DNA from: Heterodera schachtii
Lineage: Eukaryota > Nematoda > Chromadorea > Rhabditida > Heteroderidae
Length of the DNA: 64,000 bases
Reading direction: 5' to 3'
Assembly (NCBI GenBank): GCA_023374025.1
Contig: SIJG01000130.1
Span: 105,341-169,340, forward strand
Under the pieces are notes generated by a model that was given only the letters and a program-made list of their open reading frames with translations, did no database searches and had not been told where the DNA came from. Shown here piece after piece: positions 28,622 to 40,078 of the stretch. The position numbers were made by a program, and so were the translations under genes. The first letter of the stretch is position 1. Each line of letters opens with the position of its first letter.

Positions 28622-30672
28622 TAATCCCATAATTATCAGATCAGATTTTTTGTTTACCCACTCAAAAGAATTGTCCAATTTAGCCTTTTCCGAGCACACA
28701 AAATTCGCCTATAAAACCCAGCAATTTTTTTGTTTTGAAGTTGATTTGATAATTTAATTCGTATCTCTATATTTATTTTGATTAATGTTTTTCTATAATT
28801 TCAGATTAGCAAGTTCTATTTTTCAATAGATTCATGAAATTATGTTTTGAATTTGCTTTGTTTTTAAAATATATGCGCACAATTTCTTGGTTCATAAGAT
28901 TAATCTCCTTGCCAGTTTAGAGCTTACCTTTTGATTTTATTAATTGGATTAAGAAATTATGCATAAAATAATTTTTTTTTATTAGACTTGGGGCATTTTT
29001 CTTTCACTATTAACTGAAATGTTCCATCAAAAGAAAATAAGTTTTTTTATAAATGATAAAATATTTTTTTATTACCACGTTAAATATTAAATATTTAAGC
29101 AGCATATCTTTTATAGTTATTAATTTTATATAAATTTTTATTAGATTTGAGATAAAAAGTTGTTTTTTGTTTCACATTCAATCCCACTCATGCCGCACAT
29201 TAGAATAATTGTTCGTTTAGTTGCTTCTCGTTTAAAAAAAGAATTATTTAATTATTGTTTCATCAATAGTTTTTTTTATAAGAAATATGCGTTTAATTTT
29301 ATCAATTAAATTATTTATTTGCAATTTCTTATCTTCAAAGTAATTAATATTTTTAATATTAAGTATTTATTTGAATAGCTGCGATGCATAATTTTTTCCA
29401 AAATATTTATTAATATTAAACTTTTTCATGTATTAAAAATTATTAAGACTGATTTTTGATCTTGTACACGGAACCGTTTACTTGAAGCGTTGTTCGCGCC
29501 AAAGATTGACTTATCGTATTATACAATTTTTTACGATGAAGAGTTTTCTATTCGGCATAAAGAATTATTATATTATTTGAAATAAACCAAAAATGTGATT
29601 TAATAAGAAACAATGCATTTTTCTCGTTTAAAATTTTTTTTAAAGAAGATTCATTTTAAATAAGAATAATACACATGAATATTTTTATAATTTTTAAATT
29701 TGATTTTTAGGTGTGTAATTTTTTCTTTTCAATGAATAATAGTATTTTTTTTCATTTTCAAATTAATTTTTTTATGCTTAGCTTAATGATAATAACTATA
29801 AATAATTTTTATTAATTTGATATATTTTATATCATTAATCAAGTCCCAATTTTTTCTTAAAATCATAGTTTTTTTAATATATAAAAATTATAATTTCTCT
29901 TTTTTTTAATATTTCAAGTGCGTTAACTTTGAAATGTTTTATTTTTTTCTATACAGTGGTAATTTTCATTTTGAAAAATGCATATGTACATATAAATAAT
30001 AGTAAGTAAACAGATTTGAAAAATTATTGTATTTTAATTTATTTTTTATTGTAATACTCATGCATTTTAGAACGACTTGAAGAGCTATATGAAGAAAGAA
30101 GTTTTTTTATTATACGAAACCTTCATAACTGCACTTGTTTTATTTTATTTACTAAGTATCTGATACTTATTATGCATTTTCATCTAATAAACAAATTCTT
30201 TAATAATATTTTATAAGCAAAAGTAACTTTTATCTTTAATATTTATTGTCGCTTTTTGTGTTAAAATTTATATTTAAAATGTACTTTTTTAGCTTTAGTT
30301 GAGTATTACTAAACTGTAATCGCAATTTTTTGAGCTTGCTTCTTTTCATTAAATGTTGATTATTTAATATAAAATAGGGGAGCAATTAAACGCCCAACGA
30401 CTAAAATATATAAGAGCCAAAAGATAACTCTGTAATAACAGTAAACAGACTGCTGAAAATAAATTTGCCTAAAAACCAAAGATCATTAAAAAGGAATATA
30501 GAATTTTCATTTTTTGAAAGAGGATCTGAAAATAGGTAGCAAATTTTAATTATTTTATTGTCAACTTACTATTTGTCATCACTTTTCACAAAATCATTTA
30601 GTAAAAAGCGTCCGCGGAGGGAGTCAAAAATTTGTGAATCGATTAACGCACATTGATAAACGGGAAATTAGT
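28622..30672. other. AT-rich spacer
   Basis: No open frame, RNA gene or clear repeat recognised. Slightly GC-richer words at 29170-29200 and 29465-29510 remain unexplained. Confidence 0.6.
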
Positions 30673-30702
30673 GGAGGACGGTGGGGGGACGGTAGGGGAC
30701 GG

Positions 30703-30950
30703 TTTGGTGCCAGCCGTTTTGGTGCCAGCCCAAGTTTTGGACTACAACTTTTTTTCATTGTTGACCAAACTAACAATCTTAGTATCATCGATAGCCCTAA
30801 GTGTTCTCTATTAGCCTGCAAAATTTGGATAAATTTAGTTTAGAGAATCAGAAGGGCTTTCGAATGATACCAAGAATGTTGGATTTGGTTGGCAAAGAAA
30901 AGAGTTATAGTCCAAAACTTGGGCTGGCACCGAAACGGCTGGCATCGATC
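30703..30950. mobile_element. Foldback (MITE-like) element
   Basis: An imperfect palindrome with a short loop (about 30812-30838). The left arm contains GTGCCAGCCGTTTTGGTGCC and CCCAAGTTTTGGACT; the right arm contains their reverse complements, AGTCCAAAACTTGGG and GGCACCGAAACGGCTGGCA. The arms match over about 110 bases with scattered differences. Directly left lie G-rich words GGGGGGACGGTAGGGGACGG (30673-30702). No clear target duplication was found. Confidence 0.75.
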
Positions 30951-31186
30951 TGTCATGTTCCGGATATTGAAAGTAAAATTTATAGAATTAAAAATGTTAG
31001 TCAATAAATACAGAAATTAAGAAGTTTAAAATATTATACATCTAAAAACTTAAAATAAATAACTACAAATATTCAAATATAAAAATTTAATTACTTTATC
31101 GTTTTTTGTCATATCATTTTTGAAGAGAACGCAGTTCCTTAAATCAAAAGAAGTTAAACTTATTTTGTTATGATTTTTACCTTATT

Positions 31187-33566
31187 TCATTGCAAATTGC
31201 TGATCCACCTATTAAGTGTTCGCTGGGGAACATTTAATTCCTCAGAAATGTCTTTTTTCGAAAGATGAGGATTCTGCTCAATCATCTCCAAATATTTTTT
31301 GACTATTTTTATTTTCTCCGAGTCGCCATAATGATTGCTTTCTGAAAATTACGATATAATTCACACAAAAAAACATACATTTTCAAAATTGTTTAGCTAC
31401 CTTTTAAGATATTATGTACTTATTTTAAATTTCTTTACAAAAATGCAATAAAAGGAAAAAATACTCTATGAATCATCGATTTAAAATTTAATAACAACCT
31501 CTAAATTAAGCTTTAAATATAAAAATAATAAAAAAAAATTAAAAATCAACAGTATTTTATGAAATCTTTCTTGAATTTACTTGTTATGCCAAAATCCTTT
31601 TTCCATTGGCATATCCTTGAACGGCTGACTCCCAATTCCTTAGCAATTTGATTGTCCATTTCATTTGCCGTTTTTGCGATTGATTTACCTTTCATTCGAC
31701 TTTTCATTTCATCAAATTGCTTTACAAGATTGAACTTTTGTTCTTTAGAATATCTTTTGAGTTTGGTTTCTTAATTCAATAATTTATAATGCATAAATAT
31801 TTTATTTTAATTTATGCTACTAAAATTTACTTCCGTTAATTCCAAATTTTTTCTTCCAATGATAAATTGAACTCTCATGTACGCTAAAAGTGTTGGCAAT
31901 TTCTTTCTCTAACATTCTTTTTGACATTTTTTCATTCTCAAAATGATCTTTTAATTTCACAAATTTTTTTGTTATTTTTTTCTTTTCTTCATCGGTTAAT
32001 TTTTTAGCTGAAATTAAGCATATATTTAAATCTTTCAGGATTAAAACCTTATACCTATTTTTTGATACTTATAGCAAAAAAATGGTTTAGAAAGGATTTG
32101 AATCACTGTATTCAAATTACTTTTTGTTGCTTTTGCCTGGGCCAAACGCACTTTCTCTTCGGTGGAGCTCATTCCTTGCAAAAATTTAGCTAAATTTTCA
32201 TTTCGGTTAAATAACTCAAACGACAGATATTTTCAAAAAAATTGATTTTTGTTCACTCATTATTAAATACGTGATTTTTATATGCGAAAAACTTACACAA
32301 ATCGCCAAGCGGAATTTTCTAACGTAGCTCATTGCTTTAAGAAAAGTTTGAAATTTTGCATGAAAATATTTTGGCATACGGGCCTATCAGCTTACCAAAT
32401 TTCAGAATTTTTTATTCACTCAGAAGTTTTGAAGAAATCCGCTCTTTCTAGCCTTAACGCAATCTTGGTGAGCAAATTTTTACAAACATTCGGTTTTATG
32501 TAAAAAAGGGTTACGAGTATGAAAAATTCTGAAATTTTGCAGGGAATGGGTTTCATTACCAATACATTTTCATGCAAAATTTCAAGCTATTCTGGTAACT
32601 TTGAACCTAATTACCAAAATCAACTTGAACAAAACTTATCTTACCATGTTTTGGGTCCGATTTTTTATTGATAATTCCCCTTAATCTCTTTTTGGTTGGT
32701 TTTCTATTTTCTTGTTCACTATCAGTGGACATTTCATTAGCACTTTTATTGGAATCTGTTAAGGCAAAAAGTCATAATATTATAATTTTATTGTCTCTAA
32801 ATTTAAAATAAAACTTACCCTCATCATACACATTTTCATAATCAACATCGTTTTCGCTAAAAACCTCGTCCTCCATTTCATAATCAACATCATTTTCGCT
32901 AAAACCTCGTCCTCCATTTCATTATCATCATCGGTGTTATCTGTTTCTAATTGTTAATAATTTAAGTATTAATTTAAATTTAATTTTACTTTTCGAGTTT
33001 TTTTCAGGGCATTGATTTTCCCATTTTATAGCGCTATTGTCCTCTTCTTTATACCGAGGTTCTTCAACAATGAATTCTTCCTTTTTTACATAATTTGCTC
33101 TTTCATTTTGTTGACCATTTTTACTGTTTGGCATTTTATATTCATAGGGTTCATTTTTTATGACAATTTTTCCACGGTTTTTTGGCAATTCACAGGGTTC
33201 AGCTTTGATTGTTGGCCCTCCGTTGTTGGCAATTTCAATTGGTTCCTCTTTGGCTTTTGCATTTGCTCTTTCATTTTGTTGACCATTTTTAATGATTAGC
33301 ATTTTATATTCATAGGGTCCATTTTTTATGACGATTTTTCCACGGTTTTTTTGCAATTCACAGGGTTCAGCTTTGATTATTGGCCCTCCGTTGTTGGCAA
33401 TTCCAATTGGTTCCTCTTTGGCTTTTGCTACCGTACTTTCACTTTTAAATTTTTGGGCATCTTTGTTTACGTGTTTCCAAAGTTCGTCAAAAATATCATC
33501 AGAAGTTGTCTGACACTCGTAAAAATTATAATTAAAATAAATAAAAAGGCTCACAAAATATTTCAT
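31187..33566 (-). CDS. Seven-exon protein with three HTH modules, signal peptide and basic NLS (frame slip in exon 2)
   Basis: Exons read on the minus strand: 33566-32990, 32946-32819, 32755-32645, 32189-32121, 32007-31831, 31769-31581, 31341-31187. All junctions are GT-AG and all introns are in phase 1. Exon 1 begins MKYFVSLFIYF, a possible weak signal peptide, followed by two copies of a 56-residue unit (residues 47-102 and 103-158) with AKEEP and IKAEP motifs. Exon 2 is acidic and holds a 42/41-bp repeat. Exon 3 carries RKPTKKRLRG, a likely nuclear localisation signal. Exons 5, 6 and 7 each encode one HTH-like module: EIANTFSVHESSIYHWKKKF, IAKELGVSRSRICQWKKDFG and ISEELNVPQRTLNRW. The conserved W resembles homeodomain-like or transposase-type HTHs. 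The stop is TGA at 31187-31189. Exon 2 is one base short (A4 at 32901-32904 against A5 in its sister repeat), so as sequenced the frame closes early in exon 3. With that base the protein would be 468 residues. DNA binding is inferred from the HTH modules. Secretion is a weaker inference. Either a homopolymer sequencing error or a young pseudogene is possible. Confidence 0.7.
32835..32917 (-). repeat. 42/41-bp tandem repeat in exon 2 with a one-base homopolymer difference
   Basis: The copies 32835-32876 (42 bp) and 32877-32917 (41 bp) are nearly identical and encode an acidic stretch like MEDEVFSENDVDYE. On the plus strand the first has five A's (32859-32863) and the second four (32901-32904). 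The missing base shifts the frame. Correct exon phases downstream need 42 bp in both copies. Confidence 0.85.
33093..33428 (-). repeat. Tandem duplication of a 168-bp coding unit in exon 1 of the HTH-array gene
   Basis: Two adjacent 168-bp copies (33261-33428 and 33093-33260) encode 56-residue units starting AKAKEEPI and ending NGQQNERAN. Most residues are identical, so the duplication is recent. The length is a multiple of three and keeps the frame. Each copy has an IKAEP motif, and the second adds IKNEP. A VKKEE motif follows the array. These fit the psi-K-x-E SUMOylation consensus, but this is pattern matching only. Confidence 0.85.
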
Positions 33567-34844
33567 TTTAAAAATTATGAATTTTTCTATTCAAATAAAT
33601 CTATTTAAATAAAGAATTGTTATAATTTAATTGTGGCAGGAAATATGCCATTCATATAATTATTAATAAATCAATTTGTTAACAAAATATATTTCTCAAA
33701 GATTTTCTTAATTAACTATATTAAATTTAGTTGATATTTAATGAAAAGCAGCTATTTTCCCGTGAAATAAATATGAATTTTAATTGGGAATTATTAGTAA
33801 AAATCATTAAAAAAATGTTTCCCTTTGACCGAGACATGTTTGGCAGCAAATTTTAATAATATCCATTTAAAAGCCATAATTATTTCACGGGGCATTTTAT
33901 ATTCATACGTCTTTGAATTTCCTCACCATTTATTACAATTATTATTATTAACATATACATCCCAGATTTAAAAAAATGAAAATTTGAAAAACTTCATTTA
34001 ACAAACAAAGCTGTGCAATTTTAAGAATTAAAAATTGCATTCATTGTTATTTTAGTAGTCACCATATTTGTAAATAATTTCTAATTTATTTATTAAAAAT
34101 CATTGAGAAAAAAATTAAATTATATTAATTAATATCAGGTTTAGATTTAAAAACTAAAAAGCAAAAATATTATTTTAAAAGCAAAAAAAAATGACAAGAT
34201 AACAAATACAATTATGAAAATGAATAAATAAAAATAAGATAAGTATTATATTAAATGAAAATAGAGGGAGAACAATTTTAAAAGCCATTAAGCATTTAGT
34301 TTCAAAAACACTTCAAAAAAGAAATACAAAATATTCGAAAATTTATATTGGTTGACAAATTTATTCTGTCAGCATGTGTCAATATTCTTGATGGAAAATT
34401 AAACTATTTCTTAAAGAAAAAATTTGTAAATAGTTCACTTCATACTCTGAAAAGAATTACATAAACATACATTTATATTCAACAACAATTTATCGCAAAA
34501 ATGAATTAAAAACATAAAATTTAGTGTGAAGTTACTAAATTTATATGGCACTCTTCGAAAATTAACTTCGATGCTAACCAATTTTATTCATTCAGAAAAA
34601 AAATAATTTTTACAGATTATTATAATTAATACTTCAGCTGATAAATAGCAGATTGCAAAAAAAAAAAGAATAATTAAAAGAGAAAATAATTATTGCAGAA
34701 TAAATAAAATCAAATTAATATTTCTTTATTTTTTTTCCATATTTGATGTCAACTATAACTTCGATGATGTCTTTACAAATATAAGAAAATAAAAGACCGA
34801 ATTTTAAATATTTTTTAGATAAAATTTTTTTAGTAAGTTCCACT

Positions 34845-34910
34845 CAAATTTTCAAATTTTGCAGACGGCGCCTATCGGCACCGTCGGGTCCAGTTCCCGT
34901 TGCCCGAAAA
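34845..34910. mobile_element. Fragment of GC-hairpin element
   Basis: TCAAATTTTCAAATTTTGCA is followed by the hairpin GACGGCGCC-TATC-GGCACCGTC (34864-34887), the same core as in the elements at 7.4, 50.5 and 58.2 kb. I see no terminal repeats nearby, so it appears to be an isolated remnant. Confidence 0.55.
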
Positions 34911-35711
34911 ATAAAAATTATTCTTAATATGCTCGTAAAAATTAATTTTAGTGTTTTCTCATTGTAATTTAAAATATTTAATTGAATACTAGTGTATTAG
35001 ATATCGATATCAATTTCTCGGCAAGAGCGAAACATTGAATGAAGTTTTCCTCAAATTGCACTATTTAAAATCTAGTTAATTGGATTTGATATTTTTGCTT
35101 TGACACATTTTAATTTTAAAAATAATATAAATTTTAAATTTTTTTTTATTCATGATTTTAGTTGCATTTTCGTCTTCATGAATTTATTAATTGGCGTAAA
35201 ATATGTTTATAATATTAAATAAAATATTTTAGACAGAATGATAAATCGAGCAGATAATCAGAAGTGAATGAATATATGGACTCGAAGTAAAAAATTTTAA
35301 AAAATGTGAATTATCATAATGAAAATATTTTTTAGAAAAACTTGTTTCAAGAATTCCATTTCTTCAAATCATAAGATATATTATTACTTTATATTAATGA
35401 AATATTGGGTAGGGTATACATTTAAAATTGTAAAAAGATATTTAATTTTTTATTAAACTCCTAATAAATTCCGATCTCTAGTAAAAACAATTAAATATGA
35501 TTTATATTTTTAAATAAGAATATTATGTATAATTCAAATATTCTGGATTTATTAGAAATAAAAAAATATTAACCTTTAAATTTATAGTGTAAAACAAAAC
35601 TTTTGAAATTGAATCTGTTCGAGTCAAGATTATAGAAAAAGGCAAGACGTGCCAAACATTTACTGTTTCTAACTATTTATCTTTTATAAATAATTAAAAT
35701 TAAAAAAAAAT

Positions 35712-35749
35712 TGTACTCACAACCTATGCTACCGCGCTGGTGACCAATC
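35712..35749 (-). other. tRNA-like A-box remnant (possible SINE or tRNA pseudogene)
   Basis: The minus strand reads GGTCACCAGCGCGGTAGCAT followed by AGGTTGTGAGT. The AGCGCGGTAGC segment looks like the D-arm/A-box of an initiator-type tRNA. No acceptor-stem partner or GGTTCRA B-box follows, so it is not a working tRNA gene. Confidence 0.3.
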
Positions 35750-37187
35750 ATTTAATTATTTCAGATTAATTTAATTATAGGAGAATAAATATCCATTATT
35801 TATATTGATTTAATTCAAGAGAAATATTTTGATAATTTTTTTTTGTTACGATGCTTACAGATTTGGAAAAATGCGGCTTCATTACTTAATTAAATTTGAA
35901 AATCTTTTTATTTACATTTTTATCTGCTATTGTTGGTATCAATTTATAAAAGATAAACTTTTGTTATATTGTATTTGAACATTAGGTGTTCTAAATTTTA
36001 TAAATATTATTTTCGAAAAGATTATTTGCAAATTTATTAAAAATAGAATACTTAAACTAAAATCATGATCATTACTATTTAATCGAAATAGGATTAAATA
36101 AAAAATTATTTCTGCGATGATTTTGTAAGATAATATTAAAACATTTATCGATAAGACGAATTGAAAATATAATATTTACATATTACTGTTAATAAATAAG
36201 ACAAATTTAATAGTCCATTAATTCTATAATAATTTATTAAAATGGGATTTACTTATGCCTAATTAATTTAACCGTTATTGAATATGTTATGTTATATTAT
36301 ATTAAAGGCATGTTACGAATTCAAAATTTTAGAAATTACTTAACCTATTAATAAATTAAAAAGTTAATTCATAGCGTTTAAAAGCCTCTGGTAAATTTTA
36401 TTTTAAAATAATTAACAACAATAAGAAAGTACATGTGGTGTACAAGTTGACAAGAATACCTTAATATTAAAACACAATATTTAATCTAAAATAACTAAAT
36501 CTTAAGAATGAGAATACACCATTTCTAAATAATTTCTATCTAAAACATCATAGACGAAAATCTGGTACAGTGCCGATGACACATTTATTTTTGTATGTAA
36601 AAGGTAACAAATGTATACAAGCATATTTAAATACAGACTATTCAGATCAAGTCTCCTAAAACGAGCCGATAGGTAACTGGCCAAACAAAATACACTCTTA
36701 TGTAATAAGATTTGTTATTTTTAAAATACTTGTCTTTTATACGATTTTAACAAAAAAAATTTTTGAAAAGATAAAAAATAAGGTTAATCCCAAATTAAAA
36801 TAATTCCTTAAACAAAAAAATTAATTAAATTATAAAATTTTTTATTTTAAGAAAATAATAATAGTTTTTTAAAATAAAAAGCAACAATAACATATAAGAA
36901 AAAGTTATCTTAAATAAAATATATTACTCATTTTTGAATTGATTGAACTTGCAATGAAAGAGAAAATGTTATATTCATGGATTTTAATAAGCCACACCAT
37001 TTTTGGCTTGATGAAGTAAAATCCCATTTGTTTAAAGCTGGATATGAGTGCAATTTTTGCTGATGCGGCATGTGAAAAAATGTGAGAATTAAATATTTGA
37101 TTTTTAGAAAATTTTGGAACACTTACTCATAATTGTATAAAAGTAAAAGCTAATAACCTATTTGCAAAGCTGGAAAATACTTATAAA

Positions 37188-37760
37188 TAGGGCGAGGATT
37201 CTTAGGTTTTTACTTATTTTTTCTGCGGCTTTAACTCGACGAGAAATGCACGAAAAACACCTTTTTTGTTCGGAAAACCTTCGTTTTAACGCCCCTATCC
37301 GACCCTAGGAATCCCTATTTTGGATGTTCGCCCCTAAAAATCCCTATTTTGAGTGTTCGCCACTAAAATAAGTTTTTATCCCTATTTTGGCGTTTTCTCC
37401 AAAATTTATTAACAAAAATGCAATAAAAACAAAAAATACACCCCAAAGAATCGACCAAAAAATTTTCAGAAAAATATACCCCAAAGAATCGATCCAAAAA
37501 ATTTCGAAAAAATATACCCCTAAGAATCGACACTAAAATGAAAAAACTTTCTAAAATATATCTTATTTGTAACTGCAATCAGTGAATAAAATTGCTTGCC
37601 TTAATTTTAACTTATTTACATAGAGAAAACAGCAATTTAAAAAATTGCACGCCTAAATTTGAAACTTTTTCGCCCCTATTTTCGCCCCTATTTCGTGAAT
37701 TTTTTGCCCCTATTTAGGTCCCTAAATTGGAATTTTTCGCCCCTAAAAATCCTCGCCCTA
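37188..37760. mobile_element. hAT-like non-autonomous element, CGCCCCTATTTT-word type, with 8-bp target duplication
   Basis: The terminal inverted repeat is TAGGGCGAGGATT(C/T)TTAGG, with one mismatch over 19 bases. The flank CTTATAAA is repeated exactly at 37180-37187 and 37761-37768. TAGGG-type ends with an 8-bp duplication are characteristic of hAT. The interior repeats CGCCCCTATTTT and AAAATAGGGAT-like words on both sides. A middle zone has three copies of a unit with ATACCCC(A/T)AAGAATCGA (about 37434-37540). No transposase and no GC hairpin seen. Confidence 0.85.
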
Positions 37761-38589
37761 CTTATAAAAGCAAAAAAACTAAGTGAAAACCCAAATACCA
37801 ACTGAAATAAATAAAATTCTTAGTAAAATAATTTGTTAAAAATAACTCTATTTGATCAACTCATAAATTTAAAAATAATTAAATGGAATTATAAAAATGT
37901 TAATGATCCTCAAAGAATGAATTGTTGAATTTCATATTTTTCATGATAATTTTACAAATTGCTACCCAAAATTATAATGGAGAGTATAGGCTTATCGAAT
38001 GTGTAAAGATGTCCACCGTGAGGAAGCTTCACTTGTTGTTTTTTTGTTTCAATTTTTGAAGCCATATGAAAATTATTAACTAAAAATATTTGAAAATAAG
38101 TCAATTTATTTATTGTTTTTTTATATTGAATAAAAAGTTTTTTGATTTACCAAATTATTCGAATTTATATATATTTTTTGGCGCCCAACGCCAGCGCCCA
38201 AACACCCAAACGCGTGGGTCCCTACAAAATCGGCACAGTTCGCCAAACATTGGCCATAATTATTATTATCATTCAAATGCAGATGGGAACAAAAGCTGGA
38301 GCAGACAATAAATCGGTCCATTTTTGACACATTTGGTCAAAAACATGTTATTATATTATTGCTTTTTGGTTCTGAGCAAATTTAATGGCATTGAGAAAAT
38401 TTAATTTATCGAGCAAAATAAAAGGCACATTAGTGCGCTTATATGTTGCCAAAAAACAACAACAAATAAAAAAATGATCAAATTAAAACACAAAATGATG
38501 TAATAAAAGTGAAATAAAAATAAACCAAATGTTATAAATTTACAGATGATGATTATTAGATGTAATTAAAATGTGGCACAGAAAATTTC

Positions 38590-38653
38590 CTACTCAGAAC
38601 TCATTGCTTTTAGCAAACCCTTGAATTCCTTTGCCTTATTATGCACCGCAACA
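38590..38653 (-). other. Candidate terminal exon
   Basis: After a TTCCAG acceptor the minus strand reads VAVHNKAKEFKGLLKAMSSE and ends at TAG 38592-38590. The opposite strand is also open here, so strand is uncertain. Upstream exons were not recognised. Confidence 0.25.
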
Positions 38654-39114
38654 CTGGAAGATTATTTCAGTTTTTTTTACTATTCTTTGATTTAAAATTT
38701 TCATCATTTTCATTGGCAAAATATAATTTAACACGTCCGCATACATTTTTATGCCAACTTATGCCGCTTCATTTGCATTCACCTATTTGAACTTTAAAAC
38801 ATCGATTTTTAAATTTTTCCTTCAATTGCAATCTTTTTTATTAAGTACTAAATCATTTAGAACAGAATCAAAAGCCTTACAAAATTTTTTAATATTTCGA
38901 ATGGGAAATACACCATGGCATTATAGCGGAAATTTAACCACTCCTGACCCAAAAAAATTCAATACAGTACCCGGATGAGGGAGAAATTCTCACTTAGGAG
39001 TCGTTGAAGAAGAAGAGATAGAAGAGGTGTCAATTATCAATGCTTTAATTTGCCTTATACGGAAATAGCGGAACGAAGTTTCTACTTGCTTTGATATTTC
39101 TCGTTGGAGTTTTA

Positions 39115-39305
39115 TTATGCCTTTTTTTGGGTTTTCGTGTCTTTAATGCCTTTTTTGGTGGTTTCAAATTAAGTTTTTTATTTAATTTTAAGTGTTTTCT
39201 TCCATAAAAATACTTAATTAAAAATTTTTAAATGCCTTTTTTCATGCCAATTTGAGGATTTTGTGCCTTTTTCATACCTTTTTCGCAATATTTGATACCT
39301 TTTTT
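39115..39305 (+). repeat. TGCCTTTTT-word array
   Basis: ATGCCTTTTTT, GTGCCTTTTTC and ATACCTTTTTCGC recur at irregular spacing, with TTTTTTCATGCCAATTTGAG between. It resembles the filler of the hAT-like elements in this window, but termini were not found. Confidence 0.45.
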
Positions 39306-39504
39306 CGTTCACTAGATATTCGTTTTCACCAATGATCAGGAATAACATATTTCAACCAAAATCAATTATCATTTTTCCTATTAATTTCCTGTTTTCAAAC
39401 ATAAAAAAACAATTTGCATATACAAATGATTGTAAAAAAGTACATAGTTTAGAGGGTTTAGAATCATCGTCAGACTAGGAATTTAAATTTTAAGCTAATT
39501 TGAA

Positions 39505-39590
39505 AGGATTCGGCTCCCATGTTTCATCGCCAGCCCAAGTTTTTTTTACTATAACTTTTATCACTGTCCGCCAAATCAAAAAATTAATAA
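39505..39590. mobile_element. Half copy of the 30.7-kb foldback element
   Basis: ATCGCCAGCCCAAGTTTTTT, then ACTATAACTTTT, then TTG/CCGCCAAATC follow the same order as the left arm of the foldback at 30703-30950. Only one arm is visible. Confidence 0.5.
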
Positions 39591-40078
39591 TCGATATTAA
39601 AAATGAAGACCGAGGGTACTGTATTGACGGAGACTGGATGTTATTGCATATTTTGCGATTTATATTCATATTTTATGTGCATAATTGAGCCTTTTATCAA
39701 AAATCCTCTATTAAAACTGCCCCCTCTGTAAAAGCGGCCCATTTGAGCTCAAAGGATCGAAAAATCACCAAAAAAAAAACCATTTTTGTTTTTTACTCGA
39801 AATATTTATTTAAAAAATGGAATTTAAAAAAAATGAAACTTATGCCAAAATAAGCCCAAAACTGAAAAATTTTCGATATTTTCCTCAATTTTCTTTATAA
39901 TTAATAAATAGTAGCTTTATTTTGGTATTTTTTCTAAAATGATTTTTCATTTCATATTTAACAATTCTCGAGCTTTTGAACTTAAATTGAGCGATTCAAA
40001 ACTACATATGCAGAATATTCAAAAACAATGAAAGATAAGCAAATTGCGGAAATTTATAATTTTAGTCCTTTTCAATTA

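Larger units (their letters stand above)
33567..37179. other. AT-rich spacer upstream of the HTH-array gene
   Basis: It should contain the promoter of the minus-strand HTH gene near 33567-33800, but no motif is distinctive. Frames at 36502-36684 and 36928-37122 are unconvincing; on the plus strand 36973 opens with MDFNKPHHFWLDEVKSHLFK and closes soon after, possibly a decayed exon. Hairpin and tRNA-like fragments are listed separately. Confidence 0.5.
37769..39504. other. Spacer with unassigned coding-like islands
   Basis: At 38175-38330 the base composition rises and both strands are open for about 60-70 codons. The plus strand reads GSLQNRHSSPNIGHNYYYH before its stop. A second island is at 38570-38660. 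I cannot decide strand or gene structure. Between 38.9 and 39.1 kb nothing is recognised. Confidence 0.35.

Noticed and set aside
33012..33608. Several plus-strand frames of 61-95 codons
   Set aside because: They mirror exon 1 of the minus-strand HTH-array gene, which has better composition, repeat structure and splice phases.
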